From: CAVPOO01 sp963707015
Lineage (GTDB): Bacteria > Pseudomonadota > Gammaproteobacteria > Thiohalobacterales > Thiohalobacteraceae
Reading direction: 5' to 3'
Assembly (NCBI GenBank): GCA_963707015.1
Contig: CAVPOO010000001.1
Span: 310,001 to 374,000 of the forward strand
DNA length: 64,000 bases
Position 1 is the stretch's first letter; each line of letters begins with the position of its first letter. The position numbers and the translations under genes are program-made. Positions 42,454 through 51,896 of this stretch are shown one piece after another. A model generated the notes under the pieces. The model saw only the letters and a list, made by a program, of their open reading frames with translations, searched no databases and was not told where the DNA came from.

Positions 42454-42614
42454 TAAATGTAGCGATATTTTGCGCTTTTATATCGAAAATAATCAAGCAT
42501 ACTTTTACGTGTCGTTTAACGTTACGTAACCTGGTGACTTTACGGGCCGCCCTTACGGAAGGAGGAACTGATGATAAACACGGCAGTGAATCTGGCAGGA
42601 AGCGAGGAGCAGAA

Positions 42615-43598
42615 ATGAGTTTGTTAATCAACGGACAGTTGAAAGACGACTGGTTTGCGTCTGAGCATCAGGAAGGCGAGTTTGTCCGGCAGGACTCACA
42701 ATTCCGCAACTGGGTCACGACGGACGGACGCCCTGGACCGAGCGGCGAAGGCGGATTCATCGCTGAGCCAGACCGTTATCATCTGTATGTGTCCTATGCC
42801 TGTCCCTGGGCGCACCGAACGCTGATCTTCCGCAAGCTCAAGCGTCTGGAAAGCATTATCAGTGTCGATGTCGTTCATCCGCACATGAGCGCATCAGGCT
42901 GGGAATTCGGTGGTTTCCCGGGCGCAACGAATGATTCAGTGAATGGGGCGCATTTTCTCTTTGAAAACTACCTGCGTGCGCAACCCGACTACACCGGCAT
43001 CGTCACCGTGCCGGTGCTCTGGGACAAACAGCAGCAAACCCTGGTCAATAACGAATCCTCCGAAATCATACGTATGCTCAATGGCGCATTTGATGCCTGG
43101 GGCGATCCGACCGTCGATTTTTACCCCCCGCACTTGCGTGCGGAAATCGATGCCATCAATGCGGATATCTATGAAAACATCAACAATGGCGTTTACCGCG
43201 CAGGGTTTGCGACGACACAATCCGCGTATGAGAATGCCTTTCACCGTGTGTTCGATGCCCTGGATCGCCTGGAACAGCGTCTAGCGGGCCAGCGCTATCT
43301 GGTGGGTGATCAGATTACGGAAGCGGATTGGCGTCTTTTCCCCACGCTCCTGCGATTCGATCCCGTCTATGTCGGGCACTTCAAGTGCAATCGCAACCGT
43401 GTTCACGACTTTGGCAATCTGTCGAATTATCTGCGCGACCTTTATCAGCAGCCCGGAATCGCGGACACGGTAAACCTGCAGCACATCAAGGAACATTACT
43501 ACTGGAGCCATACATCTCTGAACCCGTCGAGGATTGTTCCTCTCGGGCCACAAATCGACTTGCATGCCCCGCATGATCGTGCACGGTTCAGTGCATAA
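42615..43598 (+). CDS. yqjG: Glutathionyl-hydroquinone reductase (Xi-class GST)
   Basis: 327 residues from the ATG at 42615 (SD GAGGAG). These enzymes reduce S-glutathionyl-hydroquinones formed in quinone metabolism. The catalytic Cys63 is in VSYACPWAHRTL, the family CPWA motif. Other family marks are VVHPHMSASGWEFGGFPGAT, SSEIIRMLNGAFDAW, ITEADWRLFPTLLRFDPVY and KCNRNRVHDFGNLSNYLRDL. The pirin gene follows at 11 bases, so they are cotranscribed. Confidence 0.96.
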   Translation: MSLLINGQLKDDWFASEHQEGEFVRQDSQFRNWVTTDGRPGPSGEGGFIAEPDRYHLYVSYACPWAHRTLIFRKLKRLESIISVDVVHPHMSASGWEFGGFPGATNDSVNGAHFLFENYLRAQPDYTGIVTVPVLWDKQQQTLVNNESSEIIRMLNGAFDAWGDPTVDFYPPHLRAEIDAINADIYENINNGVYRAGFATTQSAYENAFHRVFDALDRLEQRLAGQRYLVGDQITEADWRLFPTLLRFDPVYVGHFKCNRNRVHDFGNLSNYLRDLYQQPGIADTVNLQHIKEHYYWSHTSLNPSRIVPLGPQIDLHAPHDRARFSA

Positions 43599-43609
43599 GG
43601 AGCCGACTC

Positions 43610-44320
43610 ATGGAAAAGCTCATTCATCGTACTGATAGCCGGGGGCGAGCCGAGCACGGCTGGCTGAGCAGCCGGCACACCTTCAGCTTCGCGGGGTATT
43701 ACGACAGGGAACGCATGGGTTTCGGCAAGCTGCGCGTTGTGAATGATGACATCGTAGCGCCCGGACGGGGTTTCGGGACACATCCGCACGACAACATGGA
43801 GATCGTGTCGGTACCGCTGTCGGGATCGCTGCGGCACCAGGACAGCATGGGCAACGTCCACGTGATTCGCAGGGGTGAAATTCAAATCATGTCGGCAGGC
43901 ACCGGCATGATGCATTCGGAATTCAACAACTCTGACGTCGAGCCGGTCAACTTTCTGCAGATCTGGGTGCTGCCCAAGGCTCTCAATATCGAACCACGTT
44001 ACGGGCAAAAGGCCATTGCTCCGAACACGACAAAAAATCGCTTTGAGGTTGTCATATCGCCAGACGGGCGCGGCGAATCAGCGGTTATCAATCAGGACGC
44101 CTGGTTTTCACTGGCCAATCTCGACGTAAACACCCGCGTTAGCTACGCACTGAATCGTCCGGGCAATGGCGCCTATGTCTTTGTCATCGACGGTACCATC
44201 CGACTCGCCGATGAAACACTCAGCCGGCGCGATGGCATCGGCCTGAGCGGCATTGAAACAGTCGAAGTCCTGGCCCTGGACGAGAGCCGGGTACTGTGTA
44301 TCGAAGTGCCAATGGAATAG
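43610..44320 (+). CDS. Pirin-family protein (YhhW-like quercetin dioxygenase)
   Basis: 236 residues. A bicupin with the metal site in GFGTHPHDNMEIVSVPL (His pair and Glu) and GTGMMHSEFN. C-terminal features include RGESAVINQDAWFSLANLD and GNGAYVFVIDG. YhhW-type pirins oxidise quercetin in vitro. It lies 11 bases behind the glutathionyl-hydroquinone reductase, a common pairing that suggests aromatic or quinone detoxification under the LysR regulator. Confidence 0.94.
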   Translation: MEKLIHRTDSRGRAEHGWLSSRHTFSFAGYYDRERMGFGKLRVVNDDIVAPGRGFGTHPHDNMEIVSVPLSGSLRHQDSMGNVHVIRRGEIQIMSAGTGMMHSEFNNSDVEPVNFLQIWVLPKALNIEPRYGQKAIAPNTTKNRFEVVISPDGRGESAVINQDAWFSLANLDVNTRVSYALNRPGNGAYVFVIDGTIRLADETLSRRDGIGLSGIETVEVLALDESRVLCIEVPME

Positions 44321-44414
44321 AAAAAAACCAACTCCACGGCAAGCATGATGAACGCGTAAGACTCGCGCGCTCCCCCTTACCTTAATCTGCCTTTATCAAG
44401 GCTCACTTAGGACG

Positions 44415-44598
44415 AATGGCACTTACTTAGGCGGTTCCCTAATCAATGTAGGGTGGGTTAGGCACGCCGTTTGTGCCGTAACCCACCGGATGTGCCGGCA
44501 GGCACCCATCAAATATTCATCGTGTTGCTTCGCAACGCCTGGTGGGTTACGCAAAAAGCGCTAACCCACCCTACATTTCGACTTGAGTAAGTGCCATT
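44415..44598. mobile_element. Nested palindromic element
   Basis: Outer inverted repeat AATGGCACTTACT (44415-44427) and AGTAAGTGCCATT (44586-44598). Inner perfect 17-bp repeat AATGTAGGGTGGGTTAG (44445-44461) and CTAACCCACCCTACATT (44561-44577), and a further 10-bp pair GTAACCCACC (44478-44487) / GGTGGGTTAC (44541-44550). No gene inside. The inner part is of the GTAGGGTGGGTTAG type of repeat that I recall from many bacterial genomes; the outer repeat suggests it inserted into, or is carried by, a second small element. It directly abuts the stop codon of the next gene. Confidence 0.8.
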
Positions 44599-44602
44599 CC
44601 AC

Positions 44603-44992
44603 TTAGGACCCCTGATTGTCCAGTTCGCGCGCGGCCTCGTCTCGCGTGTAAAACGCGCCGTCGCGAAGGAAGCCGGCTTCAATGCGACTTTTGACACCGG
44701 TTACGTTTCCACTCGCGTCCCGCGAGACGGCGAGATCCCCGGGGAGTCCCTCCAGAAGATGCATGGGCGCAGGACGACCATCGGCAAAACAGGACCGGTA
44801 GACCACGCCACTCACCCGGTCACGAAACGCGGGTTCGAAGCCGTCATCCCGATTTCCCTGACTGACGCCTCTGGTACCCGTAAAGGCTCGGTTCTGCCCA
44901 GCCAGCACTTCGCAGGTGAGGTCATCCCCACTGCGGGGAAAACCAGCGCCATCCTGAACGGGAGGAAACGGTTCAATGTGCTGCGTGGTCAT
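44603..44992 (-). CDS. Hypothetical protein
   Basis: 129 residues, no clear SD. The C-terminal part (DLAVSRDASGNVTGVKSRIE, AGFLRDGAFYTRDEAARELD) is globular and looks coding, and short proteins with such a GxFYTRDEA end are common. The stop codon is next to the outer repeat of the palindromic element at 44415-44598. Function unknown. Confidence 0.5.
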   Translation of the reverse strand: MTTQHIEPFPPVQDGAGFPRSGDDLTCEVLAGQNRAFTGTRGVSQGNRDDGFEPAFRDRVSGVVYRSCFADGRPAPMHLLEGLPGDLAVSRDASGNVTGVKSRIEAGFLRDGAFYTRDEAARELDNQGS

Positions 44993-45084
44993 GCGTCACG
45001 GAAACATCGCGAGAAACTGGGTGTGCCACGGGTCGGTATCCGACCGATCATGGGCTGTGCCCCGGGACAGGCAGGTCGCGCAGC

Positions 45085-45765
45085 CTAGCGCTTGCGGCCT
45101 CGCGCCCATGGGGGTGGAAACATGCCAGGTGGCGGCGGAAACTGTCCCGGAAACGGGGAAGGCGGTGGAACAGCACCCCAGGGTGAAGGCGGCGGCTGCC
45201 AGCCCGGTGGTGGCCCCTGACGGCCCGCTTGCTGCTCGATTTGCTGCTTCCAGTTGTCGAGCTTCCATTGTTGCTGGCGCCGAAACAGCTCAAATTCCTG
45301 CTTTTGATGTCCGTCGAAGCGCAACTTCTCCTGCTCCTGATACTTGGCGAATGTCTCCTGGTCACGACGCTGCTTGATATTAAACGCCCCCCGCTCCCTG
45401 TCCTGATGTGCCTGGAATGCCGCCCAGTCGCGGTCCCACCAGCTTTCTTCCAGCTCCTCCGCGCCCGGCACGGGGGGTGCCGAACTCGCCTCCGGCTGAG
45501 GGGCGGCGGAATCCGCTGCGGGCCCCGCCGTTACTGGCCGCGTAGAGTCCGCGGACTCGATGCTCTCATCACCCTCGGGTAACGCTGTTCCTGGGAGTGG
45601 CGACGTCAGGATGTCCTTTATGCGCTCCAGCAATGACTCTTCGTCGTCCGCCTCCGCATCGCTGGCTTGCGGAGTCGGTGATCCTGCCTTGCGGGTCCCA
45701 GGCAGCGGCGCATTGAGAATCTCACCCAGGCGATCAAAAAAATCTTTTTCGTCATCGGACGCCAT
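45085..45765 (-). CDS. Acidic protein with duplicated helix motif and Pro-rich tail
   Basis: 226 residues. Two copies of a short motif occur near the N-terminus: FFDRLGEILNAPLPGT and LLERIKDILTSPLPGT. Then follows an Ala/Pro/Ser region, a charged Trp/Gln-rich helix (WDRDWAAFQAHQDRERGAFN, QEFELFRRQQQWKLDNWKQQ) and a Pro-rich end. No signal peptide. Not recognised. It lies 46 bases after the GlsB-like gene on the same strand. Confidence 0.7.
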   Translation of the reverse strand: MASDDEKDFFDRLGEILNAPLPGTRKAGSPTPQASDAEADDEESLLERIKDILTSPLPGTALPEGDESIESADSTRPVTAGPAADSAAPQPEASSAPPVPGAEELEESWWDRDWAAFQAHQDRERGAFNIKQRRDQETFAKYQEQEKLRFDGHQKQEFELFRRQQQWKLDNWKQQIEQQAGRQGPPPGWQPPPSPWGAVPPPSPFPGQFPPPPGMFPPPWARGRKR

Positions 45766-45811
45766 ATCTCATACCTGCCTCAGTTATCTGCCCACGGTCT
45801 GCCAACGCGCA

Positions 45812-46066
45812 TCATCGTTTGATCTTGCGCGCGCCCCAGATAAGCAACATGGCCCCAGCGACGGCGGCAATGATGGAGCCGACGATCCCACCCGTCCCCG
45901 CGACACCCAGCAGCGCAACACTGTAGCCACCCACCACACCACCGGCGATACCGAGAATGATATCCCCAATGACGCCGAACGGCGACGTCCCTCCCATAAA
46001 ATTCCGGGCCAGGATACCGGCGACCGCACCGACCGCCAACCAGACCAACAGTGTCCAAAGTGCCAT
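45812..46066 (-). CDS. GlsB/YeaQ/YmgE-family membrane protein
   Basis: 84 residues from the ATG at 46066 (SD GGAGGAATT, seven bases). Nearly all hydrophobic: WTLLVWLAVGAVAGILARN, FGVIGDIILGIAGGVVGGYS, IVGSIIAAVAGAMLLIWGAR. This is the GlsB/YeaQ/YmgE family, typically 80-90 residues with three helices and many Gly, often stress-induced. It is the likely first gene of a pair with the acidic protein downstream. Confidence 0.93.
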   Translation of the reverse strand: MALWTLLVWLAVGAVAGILARNFMGGTSPFGVIGDIILGIAGGVVGGYSVALLGVAGTGGIVGSIIAAVAGAMLLIWGARKIKR

Positions 46067-46072
46067 TTTCAA

Positions 46073-46642
46073 TTCCTCCCGCCAGCCAACAATAACTTTA
46101 TCCTGTGCTCCTGCACTCGCAGCCCGGGGAGATCCACCCCATTCTCATGCGACCGCAACTCATTGTATTCTCTAACAGTTCCCGCCCATTCAGTCGCAAC
46201 ACCGAAGTCGACGAGTTTACGCAGTACCGGGACAGCGCCACACCGTGCGTTCACCGGGATTCAATGCCCGCTATGGGTAAGCGATCAAATTGGGGGAGTC
46301 CGGTGGCGCGATTCTCCTTGAAACTGCCACGCGGGCGCAATCCCCAAAGAGGTCCTGCCAAGAAATTTAACAAACGCCATGGTAACGATTTGCCGGTGCC
46401 GCCGCTTGTGCAACTTCGACGGGGGGCAAACTGCGGTTGGCGGCACCTTAGTTCCCGAACGACAGGAAGCTACACCAAGAAACTCCGATGCTTGGCCTGC
46501 ACCCTCCCTTGCTCCGACATGGCGAGCCCGGTATCAAACCGCGCACCAGCCGTTCCAGTGGACTCAGCCTCGGACTTTAGTGACAGACAGGGACCGGCAG
46601 TCTTATGCTTTGCTGCCCACGCATCGAACAAGGGGCACGGCA
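46073..46642. other. 570-base gap without a supported gene
   Basis: A minus-strand frame at 46069-46254 (61 residues) has no SD and touches the GlsB start; I do not accept it. The plus-strand frames that run into the next gene lack start signals. Confidence 0.5.
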
Positions 46643-46903
46643 ATGAAGAAATTGAAAAATGAAGTAGAGCTACTCAAGGAGGCCATTCGTGCTGGCATGG
46701 AGTACGGGGAGAAACGGGGTGTTGTTGAATTCGAGCCCACCGATTCTGCCAACGAAAAAATCGAATACCTCTACAGACTGTTAGTCCACGACAAGCTGAT
46801 ACAGCCTCTCGCGAAAGAGCAGGTGTCGATACCAAACATGAAACATAAACTTGCTCTGTGGGTTTCTCGAAAACTGCCTGCAGATCACCCGCTATTGAAG
46901 TAG
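46643..46903 (+). CDS. DUF5062-like small protein
   Basis: 86 residues from an ATG at 46643 (AGGGG nine bases upstream). The sequence (KKLKNEVELLKEAIRAGMEY, KIEYLYRLLVHDKLIQPLAK, NMKHKLALWVSRKLPADHPL) agrees in length and wording with what I remember of DUF5062, a small gammaproteobacterial family of unknown function. Family identity from memory only. Confidence 0.75.
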   Translation: MKKLKNEVELLKEAIRAGMEYGEKRGVVEFEPTDSANEKIEYLYRLLVHDKLIQPLAKEQVSIPNMKHKLALWVSRKLPADHPLLK

Positions 46904-47026
46904 CCGGCCAGCTGCCACCATCAGGTTCGGCGAAACAGGCTGGCAACTCCGCGCCGTGCCTATCATCCCTGGTCGATCAAGGTGAGCCCAACAAGACATC
47001 CGCCGTACCTGAATCCCGTTGTTTAC

Positions 47027-47281
47027 CTAATGCGCGCGATGCCATATCAACTCGCCGTCCTTGAACACCTCTTTGATTCGATGTAACGGGATGCTGTGGT
47101 TCTCGCCCTCCTCGTCGACCCAGTCAAAGGAAAAATGATCATCTGGCTCGAAGTAAATCTCTCGTAAGGGCACCCGTATAAGCTTGTCTCCCACACGATC
47201 ATAGTAGCCGATAACAAAATCGCCCTTGGCGAATTCCTCGTCCCAGTGGATGCGATTCATAAGTTCGTGGATTGGGATCAT
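47027..47281 (-). CDS. DUF504 protein
   Basis: 84 residues from the ATG at 47281, chosen because the family begins IPIHELMNRIHWDEEFA. It continues GDFVIGYYDRVGDKLIRVPL, REIYFEPDDHFSFDWVDEEG and HSIPLHRIKEVFKDGELIWH, all family-typical. DUF504 (UPF0248) is a small domain found in archaea and bacteria, thought from context to be RNA-related; the function is not established. Confidence 0.9.
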   Translation of the reverse strand: MIPIHELMNRIHWDEEFAKGDFVIGYYDRVGDKLIRVPLREIYFEPDDHFSFDWVDEEGENHSIPLHRIKEVFKDGELIWHRAH

Positions 47282-47390
47282 GGCTAACGGCAATCGATCG
47301 GGAACCTGTTCCCTTACGCGATGATGATCCGGCAATGCTACCGGATCACTGTTCCCGCCCCAAGGGTAGTGAGACAGCAATTGATCGGAA

Positions 47391-47734
47391 TCACCTGCAG
47401 ATTAGGGGCAGCCACGGATAGTGAAAAGACGCATTTGCATGACAGAAAAAACACGCCTGGATAAAGCTGCCTCCCCGATGAAGGCCTACGATGCCGTCAC
47501 TTCCTGGGTCGGCGCGACTCCGTGTCAGACGCGGCAAAGAGTGGAGCCCTTTTTGCGTCGCCGCTGACAAACGCACCACAGATCAGAGTCCATGACCCGA
47601 TGGCAATGCTGCAAACAATGTGCTTGGGGAGGCGACTCCAGCGGCTGAAGAGTCTTATGCTGAGACCTTTGATTTTACTGGGGACAATCCGGTCGGCATC
47701 AGGGTTGGTCTGGTTCTCCAACCAGGTTTGCTAC
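47391..47734. other. 344-base gap without a supported gene
   Basis: A minus-strand frame at 47497-47721 lacks an SD and any recognisable feature. Confidence 0.45.
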
Positions 47735-48565
47735 CTACCCCGCAAGCAGTTGCTTGACTTCGTCCACGTCTTCGGCCGTGCCTTCGACGTTGATCATCTC
47801 CATGTCTGCCTCGATGCCAAGCCGCCGGAACGCAGGCACACTGCTCAGATCCTGATTCCCCAACCAATGGTCGCTGCCAGCCACGGCCTGCAGCAAGGCA
47901 GCCATAACCACGTCCACATAGTCAGGCGGACCAGCCGTGTCACGGGTTAGATCAGTATGTTCGCCGGCAACAGCAACCAGCTCGGGCGGGAACTCCCAGC
48001 TCTCGAGAATTGCGACGCCCATGCGCGGATACAACCTGAACAGCAACGCGTCCAGGGCCTGTTTATCGTCCAGCAGATCGGGCTCATCTTCTGCTCGCAA
48101 CAGTATCGGTGGCATGCCTATGGCGTGGATCAGTCCCGCCAACATCGCGGTGTTCGGATCGAGCCCGGTGAAACTTGAGGCCAGCACAAAGCTGATCGAG
48201 GCCACATTGAGGCTGCGCTCCCAGAGTTCCCGCAGATATTTGTCTGTCACGGGGTGGGTGGCCTGGAACACTTGCCGCATGACCAGACTTGTCACGATAT
48301 TCCTGACACTGGAGAGCCCGAGCCTGCCCACTGCCATGTTGACATTGTCGATAGATTTTGCGCCTTGGTAAAGCGCAGAGTTTGCTACCTGAACAACGCG
48401 CCCCGAGAGTACCGGGTCGGTAGCAATGAGTTTCGCGATACTCTGAACCGTCGCGTTATCGTCCTCAATGCTGTCACGGATCCGCAACGCAACCTCTGGC
48501 AGCGTTGGCAGTGTCAGGCGATCGTTCGCGAGGTCGTCGAGTAAATTCTGTTCGGTAATCGCCAT
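47735..48565 (-). CDS. HDOD-domain protein
   Basis: 276 residues. The HDOD domain starts LANDRLTLPTLPEVALRIRD, with ATDPVLSGRVVQVANSALYQ and NVNMAVGRLGLSSVRNIV, then MLAGLIHAIGMPPILLRAED. HDOD proteins are non-enzymatic relatives of HD phosphohydrolases; LAGLIHAIG matches the place of the HD motif but lacks the catalytic pair. They act in signalling. The C-terminal acidic tail (IEADMEMINVEGTAEDVDEV) is extra. Confidence 0.95.
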   Translation of the reverse strand: MAITEQNLLDDLANDRLTLPTLPEVALRIRDSIEDDNATVQSIAKLIATDPVLSGRVVQVANSALYQGAKSIDNVNMAVGRLGLSSVRNIVTSLVMRQVFQATHPVTDKYLRELWERSLNVASISFVLASSFTGLDPNTAMLAGLIHAIGMPPILLRAEDEPDLLDDKQALDALLFRLYPRMGVAILESWEFPPELVAVAGEHTDLTRDTAGPPDYVDVVMAALLQAVAGSDHWLGNQDLSSVPAFRRLGIEADMEMINVEGTAEDVDEVKQLLAG

Positions 48566-48978
48566 GCAAGCGTATCGGCTCCGTTCGCTTTTCTTTTAAG
48601 GCCTGTAATGCGGACGGCAGCAATCCGGAATTAGTGATATTGCAGGGCCGCTGTTTGCCCTGATCAGCGCCAGTGAAATGAAGTCCGCAGTTCTCCAGTC
48701 GCTTTCGCTGTCCAGGCAAGGGAGCTGCAATGAGGCGAATCAGGAACGCCAAGGCTGCTGCACCCCCGCCCCATCCCCGTGCATCCCTGTGCCATTCTGC
48801 CAACTGCGCACTGGCAGGCGTATCTTTTCCCCGGGGAGAAAAGGCACCCTGACAGTTGATCGCTCCTGCGACGACTTGCCGGTCGGTACAGGGCCGACAC
48901 CCGTGTTTCGGGCGCCGACAGCGATGCGCGAGCTTGCCGAACCCGTCACGCTGGCATAAGGAAACTGTTATCTAGTGA
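48566..48978. other. 413-base gap without a supported gene
   Basis: Open frames on both strands are Cys/Arg/Pro-rich shadows. An imperfect palindrome (CTTTTCCCCGGGGAGAAAAG near 48824-48843) is present but not clearly a terminator. Confidence 0.4.
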
Positions 48979-51828
48979 CTATGCCGATCGGGCAATCCTG
49001 GCCTCCCTGGGCCCCCGTCTCTCCAGCAGTCGCCACACCTCTTCAGCGGGCATCGGCCGGCCGGTCAAAAATCCCTGGACGGCATCACAACTCATTTCTC
49101 GGAGCATTGCGTGCTGCGCAACGGATTCGACACCTTCCGCAACCACGGTGAGGTCGAGTGCGTGGCACATTTGGAGTATCGCTCTTATCAGAGAGGCATC
49201 GCCGGTGTCACTGGTAAGCTTTTGCACGAAACTGCGATCGATCTTAACCGTGTCAATCGGAAACCGGGCCAGATAATTCAAGGACGAATAACCGGTGCCA
49301 AAATCATCGATCGCGATCCGTATACCAAGGCCTTTCAAGTTCTCCAATATCGCGGCGGCGGCGGTCGCATCCGCGACCAGGGCGGTCTCAGTCATTTCCA
49401 GTTCAAGCTGATGAGGTCGTATCGCACTGGCACCCAGGACATCGGCCAACCGGGACACAAGGTCCGGATCAGAGAAATGGTGCCCAGAGATGTTGACGCA
49501 AAGGCAAGGCACATGCTCGAAACGCGCGGCAAGCTCGCTCCACGTCCCCACTGCGTGCTGCAGTACCCAGTCGGAAAGCGGCGTAATCAGCCCGGTTTGC
49601 TCCGCCAGCGGTATGAATTGGGCCGGAGATACCGAACCGAGCTTGGGATGATGCCAGCGAACCAGCGCTTCCATGCCAGTGACCAGACCGTTTTTCAGCG
49701 AGAACTGCGGCTGAAAATGCAGGGTCAACTCGCCATGCTGAATCGCGTGCCGCAGCGCATTTTCCAGAACCACGCGTTCCGTAGCGCCCTGCGCCATATC
49801 GGCTGAATAGAATTCGTAATGCCTCTGGCTTCGCTGCTCTGCCTGGTCCAGTGCGACGTCCACATTCTTCAACAGTGTGGTCAGGTCGTGACCATCCTCC
49901 GGGTAGATACCAATGCCCAGTGTGGCCGTGGGAATAATATCCTGCTCGTCAAGCTTTATTGGTGATTCCAGCAATCCGAGTATTTTGCGTGCCACGTTTT
50001 CTGCATCGTGAGGACCGGAAATGTGGCTGAGCAGTATACCGAATTCGTCGCCGCCTATGCGGGCCGCCGTATCCGAAGCCCGCAGGACTTCGCCAATACG
50101 CCTGGCAGCCGCCTGCAATACCTGGTCACCGGCAGGGTAGCCGAAGGAGTTGTTGATAGCCTTGAATCGATGTAAATCCAGAAAGAGAACACTCAGGCGG
50201 GTGTGATTGCGACGCGCCCACTCCATCGCGTGCTGCAGGCGGTCCTCGAACAAGTGCCGATTCGGTAGGCCGGTGAGCGCATCGTAGTAGGCAAGGTTTC
50301 GCATATGGTCTTCATTGCGCTTTTTTTCGCTGATATCGTCGAATATGCCTATATAGCGATTGGTCTTGTTTTGCGCATCATGCACCGACGCGATAGTCTG
50401 CCATATGGGAAAAATCTCACCGCTATTTCGGCGATTCCAGATCTCCCCCTGCCAGACGCCCGTCTCATTGATTGAATTCCACATCGCCTCGTAGAAGGCT
50501 TTGTCATGATGACCGGAGCGCAGGAGTTGCGGGGTCTGACCGACGGCTTGCGCCTGCGTGTACCCCGTAATTCGCGTAAAGGCGGGATTGACCTGAACAA
50601 TGTGCGCCTGTTCATCGGTGATCATGATCCCCTGCAGGCTGTTATCAAACACGCTTGCCGCCAGTTTCATTTCGTCCTCGGCACGGTCCCGTTCGATGAT
50701 CCCGGCCAGCGTGGCGGCGGTTGCCTGCAGAAACTCCACTTCCGCCTCGTCGCACTTTTCGACATGTCTATCATCGAGGTAAACAATCATCGCACCGAGC
50801 AAGGCGCCGCCGGAGCAAATCGGAACCTCGTAACAGGTATGTGCGCAGGCGTCTTGATGCAGGCTATTACCGGCACCACCCATGCGAGGGACGAGTGGAA
50901 CTTCCCGTGTGCTGCCAGTTTCGCCACCGCGTTTCGAATCGATCGGGATCCTTGCGGAGCGTTGTTGCTCTTGCTGTGAGTACTGACGTGAGGCAGTCAG
51001 TTCGAGCGTCTGCCCGGAGCCATCCGCAAGCAAGATTGCGGCTTTGGAGTTGAAGTGGGTCCAGGTAACCGAGCAAATGATGTCGAGCGCGGTCTCCAAC
51101 CGCGTTCCTATCGGCGTGTTTTCAAGACCCAGTTCCAGCAACCGGCGCAGCACGTCACGCGACTCGTTGGACCGGAGCAATTCCCGGTTGCGCGCGCCAA
51201 GGGTATCAACAAGGCTGAGGTTTTCCCGCCGCATCTCCAGAGAACTCGAAACACTGCGGTGATGACCTCGAGCTATCACAATCAATACAGTCCCGAACAG
51301 CGCTGTGACGGCGGCAGTTCCCAGGTTAATCTGATCACCACGCGAGAGTTGCCACCCCATGAGGGGCAACAACGAGGGAATGAGAAATGCCAGATAGACC
51401 CTCAACAGGGCTACGTGGGACGATAATGCGCCGACACACATCCCGGCAAGGACCAGGAAGGTAAACACTTGATGCGGCAACGACGGTGTAATCGAGAACA
51501 TCAGCCCTAAGGCACCCCATGCGATACCGCCCAGAACGGTTCCTGCAACATATACGCGCAGCCAGGACTCAAGGGCCTCATCCGGTAGCTGCAGGTTGAG
51601 AAAGAGTCTGACGAAAGCCAAACGGGCGACCGTTATCACCCCGATATACCCCGACCAGGCGAACAGCCATGACGACGGCGTGACATCCCATAGCACGGCG
51701 ACCGTTACGCAGGCGACGGCGAGTCCACCGAGCAGGGCTGGCGTTGCGTGGGTGAATACCAGACGAATTTGCTCGGCGCGAATGTCGCCCAAATCCGATA
51801 CTGAAGGATTGATCCTGGCTGCGGGCAT
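48979..51828 (-). CDS. Membrane GAF-PAS-GGDEF-EAL c-di-GMP signalling protein
   Basis: 949 residues from the ATG at 51828. An N-terminal multi-helix membrane sensor (about residues 20-200, MASE-like) is followed by a GAF domain, a PAS domain (FDNSLQGIMITDEQAHIVQV to IGIFDDISEKKRNE), a GGDEF domain with ARIGGDEFGILL intact, and an EAL domain with GMEALVRWHHP, CVNISGHHF, ELEMTETALV, IDDFGTGYSSLNYL and VAEGVESVAQH. Both catalytic motifs are present, so it may make or break c-di-GMP. The start is uncertain; the frame is open to 52002. Confidence 0.93.
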   Translation of the reverse strand: MPAARINPSVSDLGDIRAEQIRLVFTHATPALLGGLAVACVTVAVLWDVTPSSWLFAWSGYIGVITVARLAFVRLFLNLQLPDEALESWLRVYVAGTVLGGIAWGALGLMFSITPSLPHQVFTFLVLAGMCVGALSSHVALLRVYLAFLIPSLLPLMGWQLSRGDQINLGTAAVTALFGTVLIVIARGHHRSVSSSLEMRRENLSLVDTLGARNRELLRSNESRDVLRRLLELGLENTPIGTRLETALDIICSVTWTHFNSKAAILLADGSGQTLELTASRQYSQQEQQRSARIPIDSKRGGETGSTREVPLVPRMGGAGNSLHQDACAHTCYEVPICSGGALLGAMIVYLDDRHVEKCDEAEVEFLQATAATLAGIIERDRAEDEMKLAASVFDNSLQGIMITDEQAHIVQVNPAFTRITGYTQAQAVGQTPQLLRSGHHDKAFYEAMWNSINETGVWQGEIWNRRNSGEIFPIWQTIASVHDAQNKTNRYIGIFDDISEKKRNEDHMRNLAYYDALTGLPNRHLFEDRLQHAMEWARRNHTRLSVLFLDLHRFKAINNSFGYPAGDQVLQAAARRIGEVLRASDTAARIGGDEFGILLSHISGPHDAENVARKILGLLESPIKLDEQDIIPTATLGIGIYPEDGHDLTTLLKNVDVALDQAEQRSQRHYEFYSADMAQGATERVVLENALRHAIQHGELTLHFQPQFSLKNGLVTGMEALVRWHHPKLGSVSPAQFIPLAEQTGLITPLSDWVLQHAVGTWSELAARFEHVPCLCVNISGHHFSDPDLVSRLADVLGASAIRPHQLELEMTETALVADATAAAAILENLKGLGIRIAIDDFGTGYSSLNYLARFPIDTVKIDRSFVQKLTSDTGDASLIRAILQMCHALDLTVVAEGVESVAQHAMLREMSCDAVQGFLTGRPMPAEEVWRLLERRGPREARIARSA

Positions 51829-51896
51829 GCCTGCCTGTTCTATAGTGGAGACCGATAGGGACCCCTTTTCTTTCTCTGCATATAGTGGCACGTGAC

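Noticed and set aside
46069..46254. 61-codon minus-strand frame before the GlsB gene
   Set aside because: No SD, no recognisable feature, and it overlaps the SD region of the well-supported GlsB start.
49111..49806. Plus-strand open frame of 231 codons
   Set aside because: Antisense to the EAL domain of the c-di-GMP protein.
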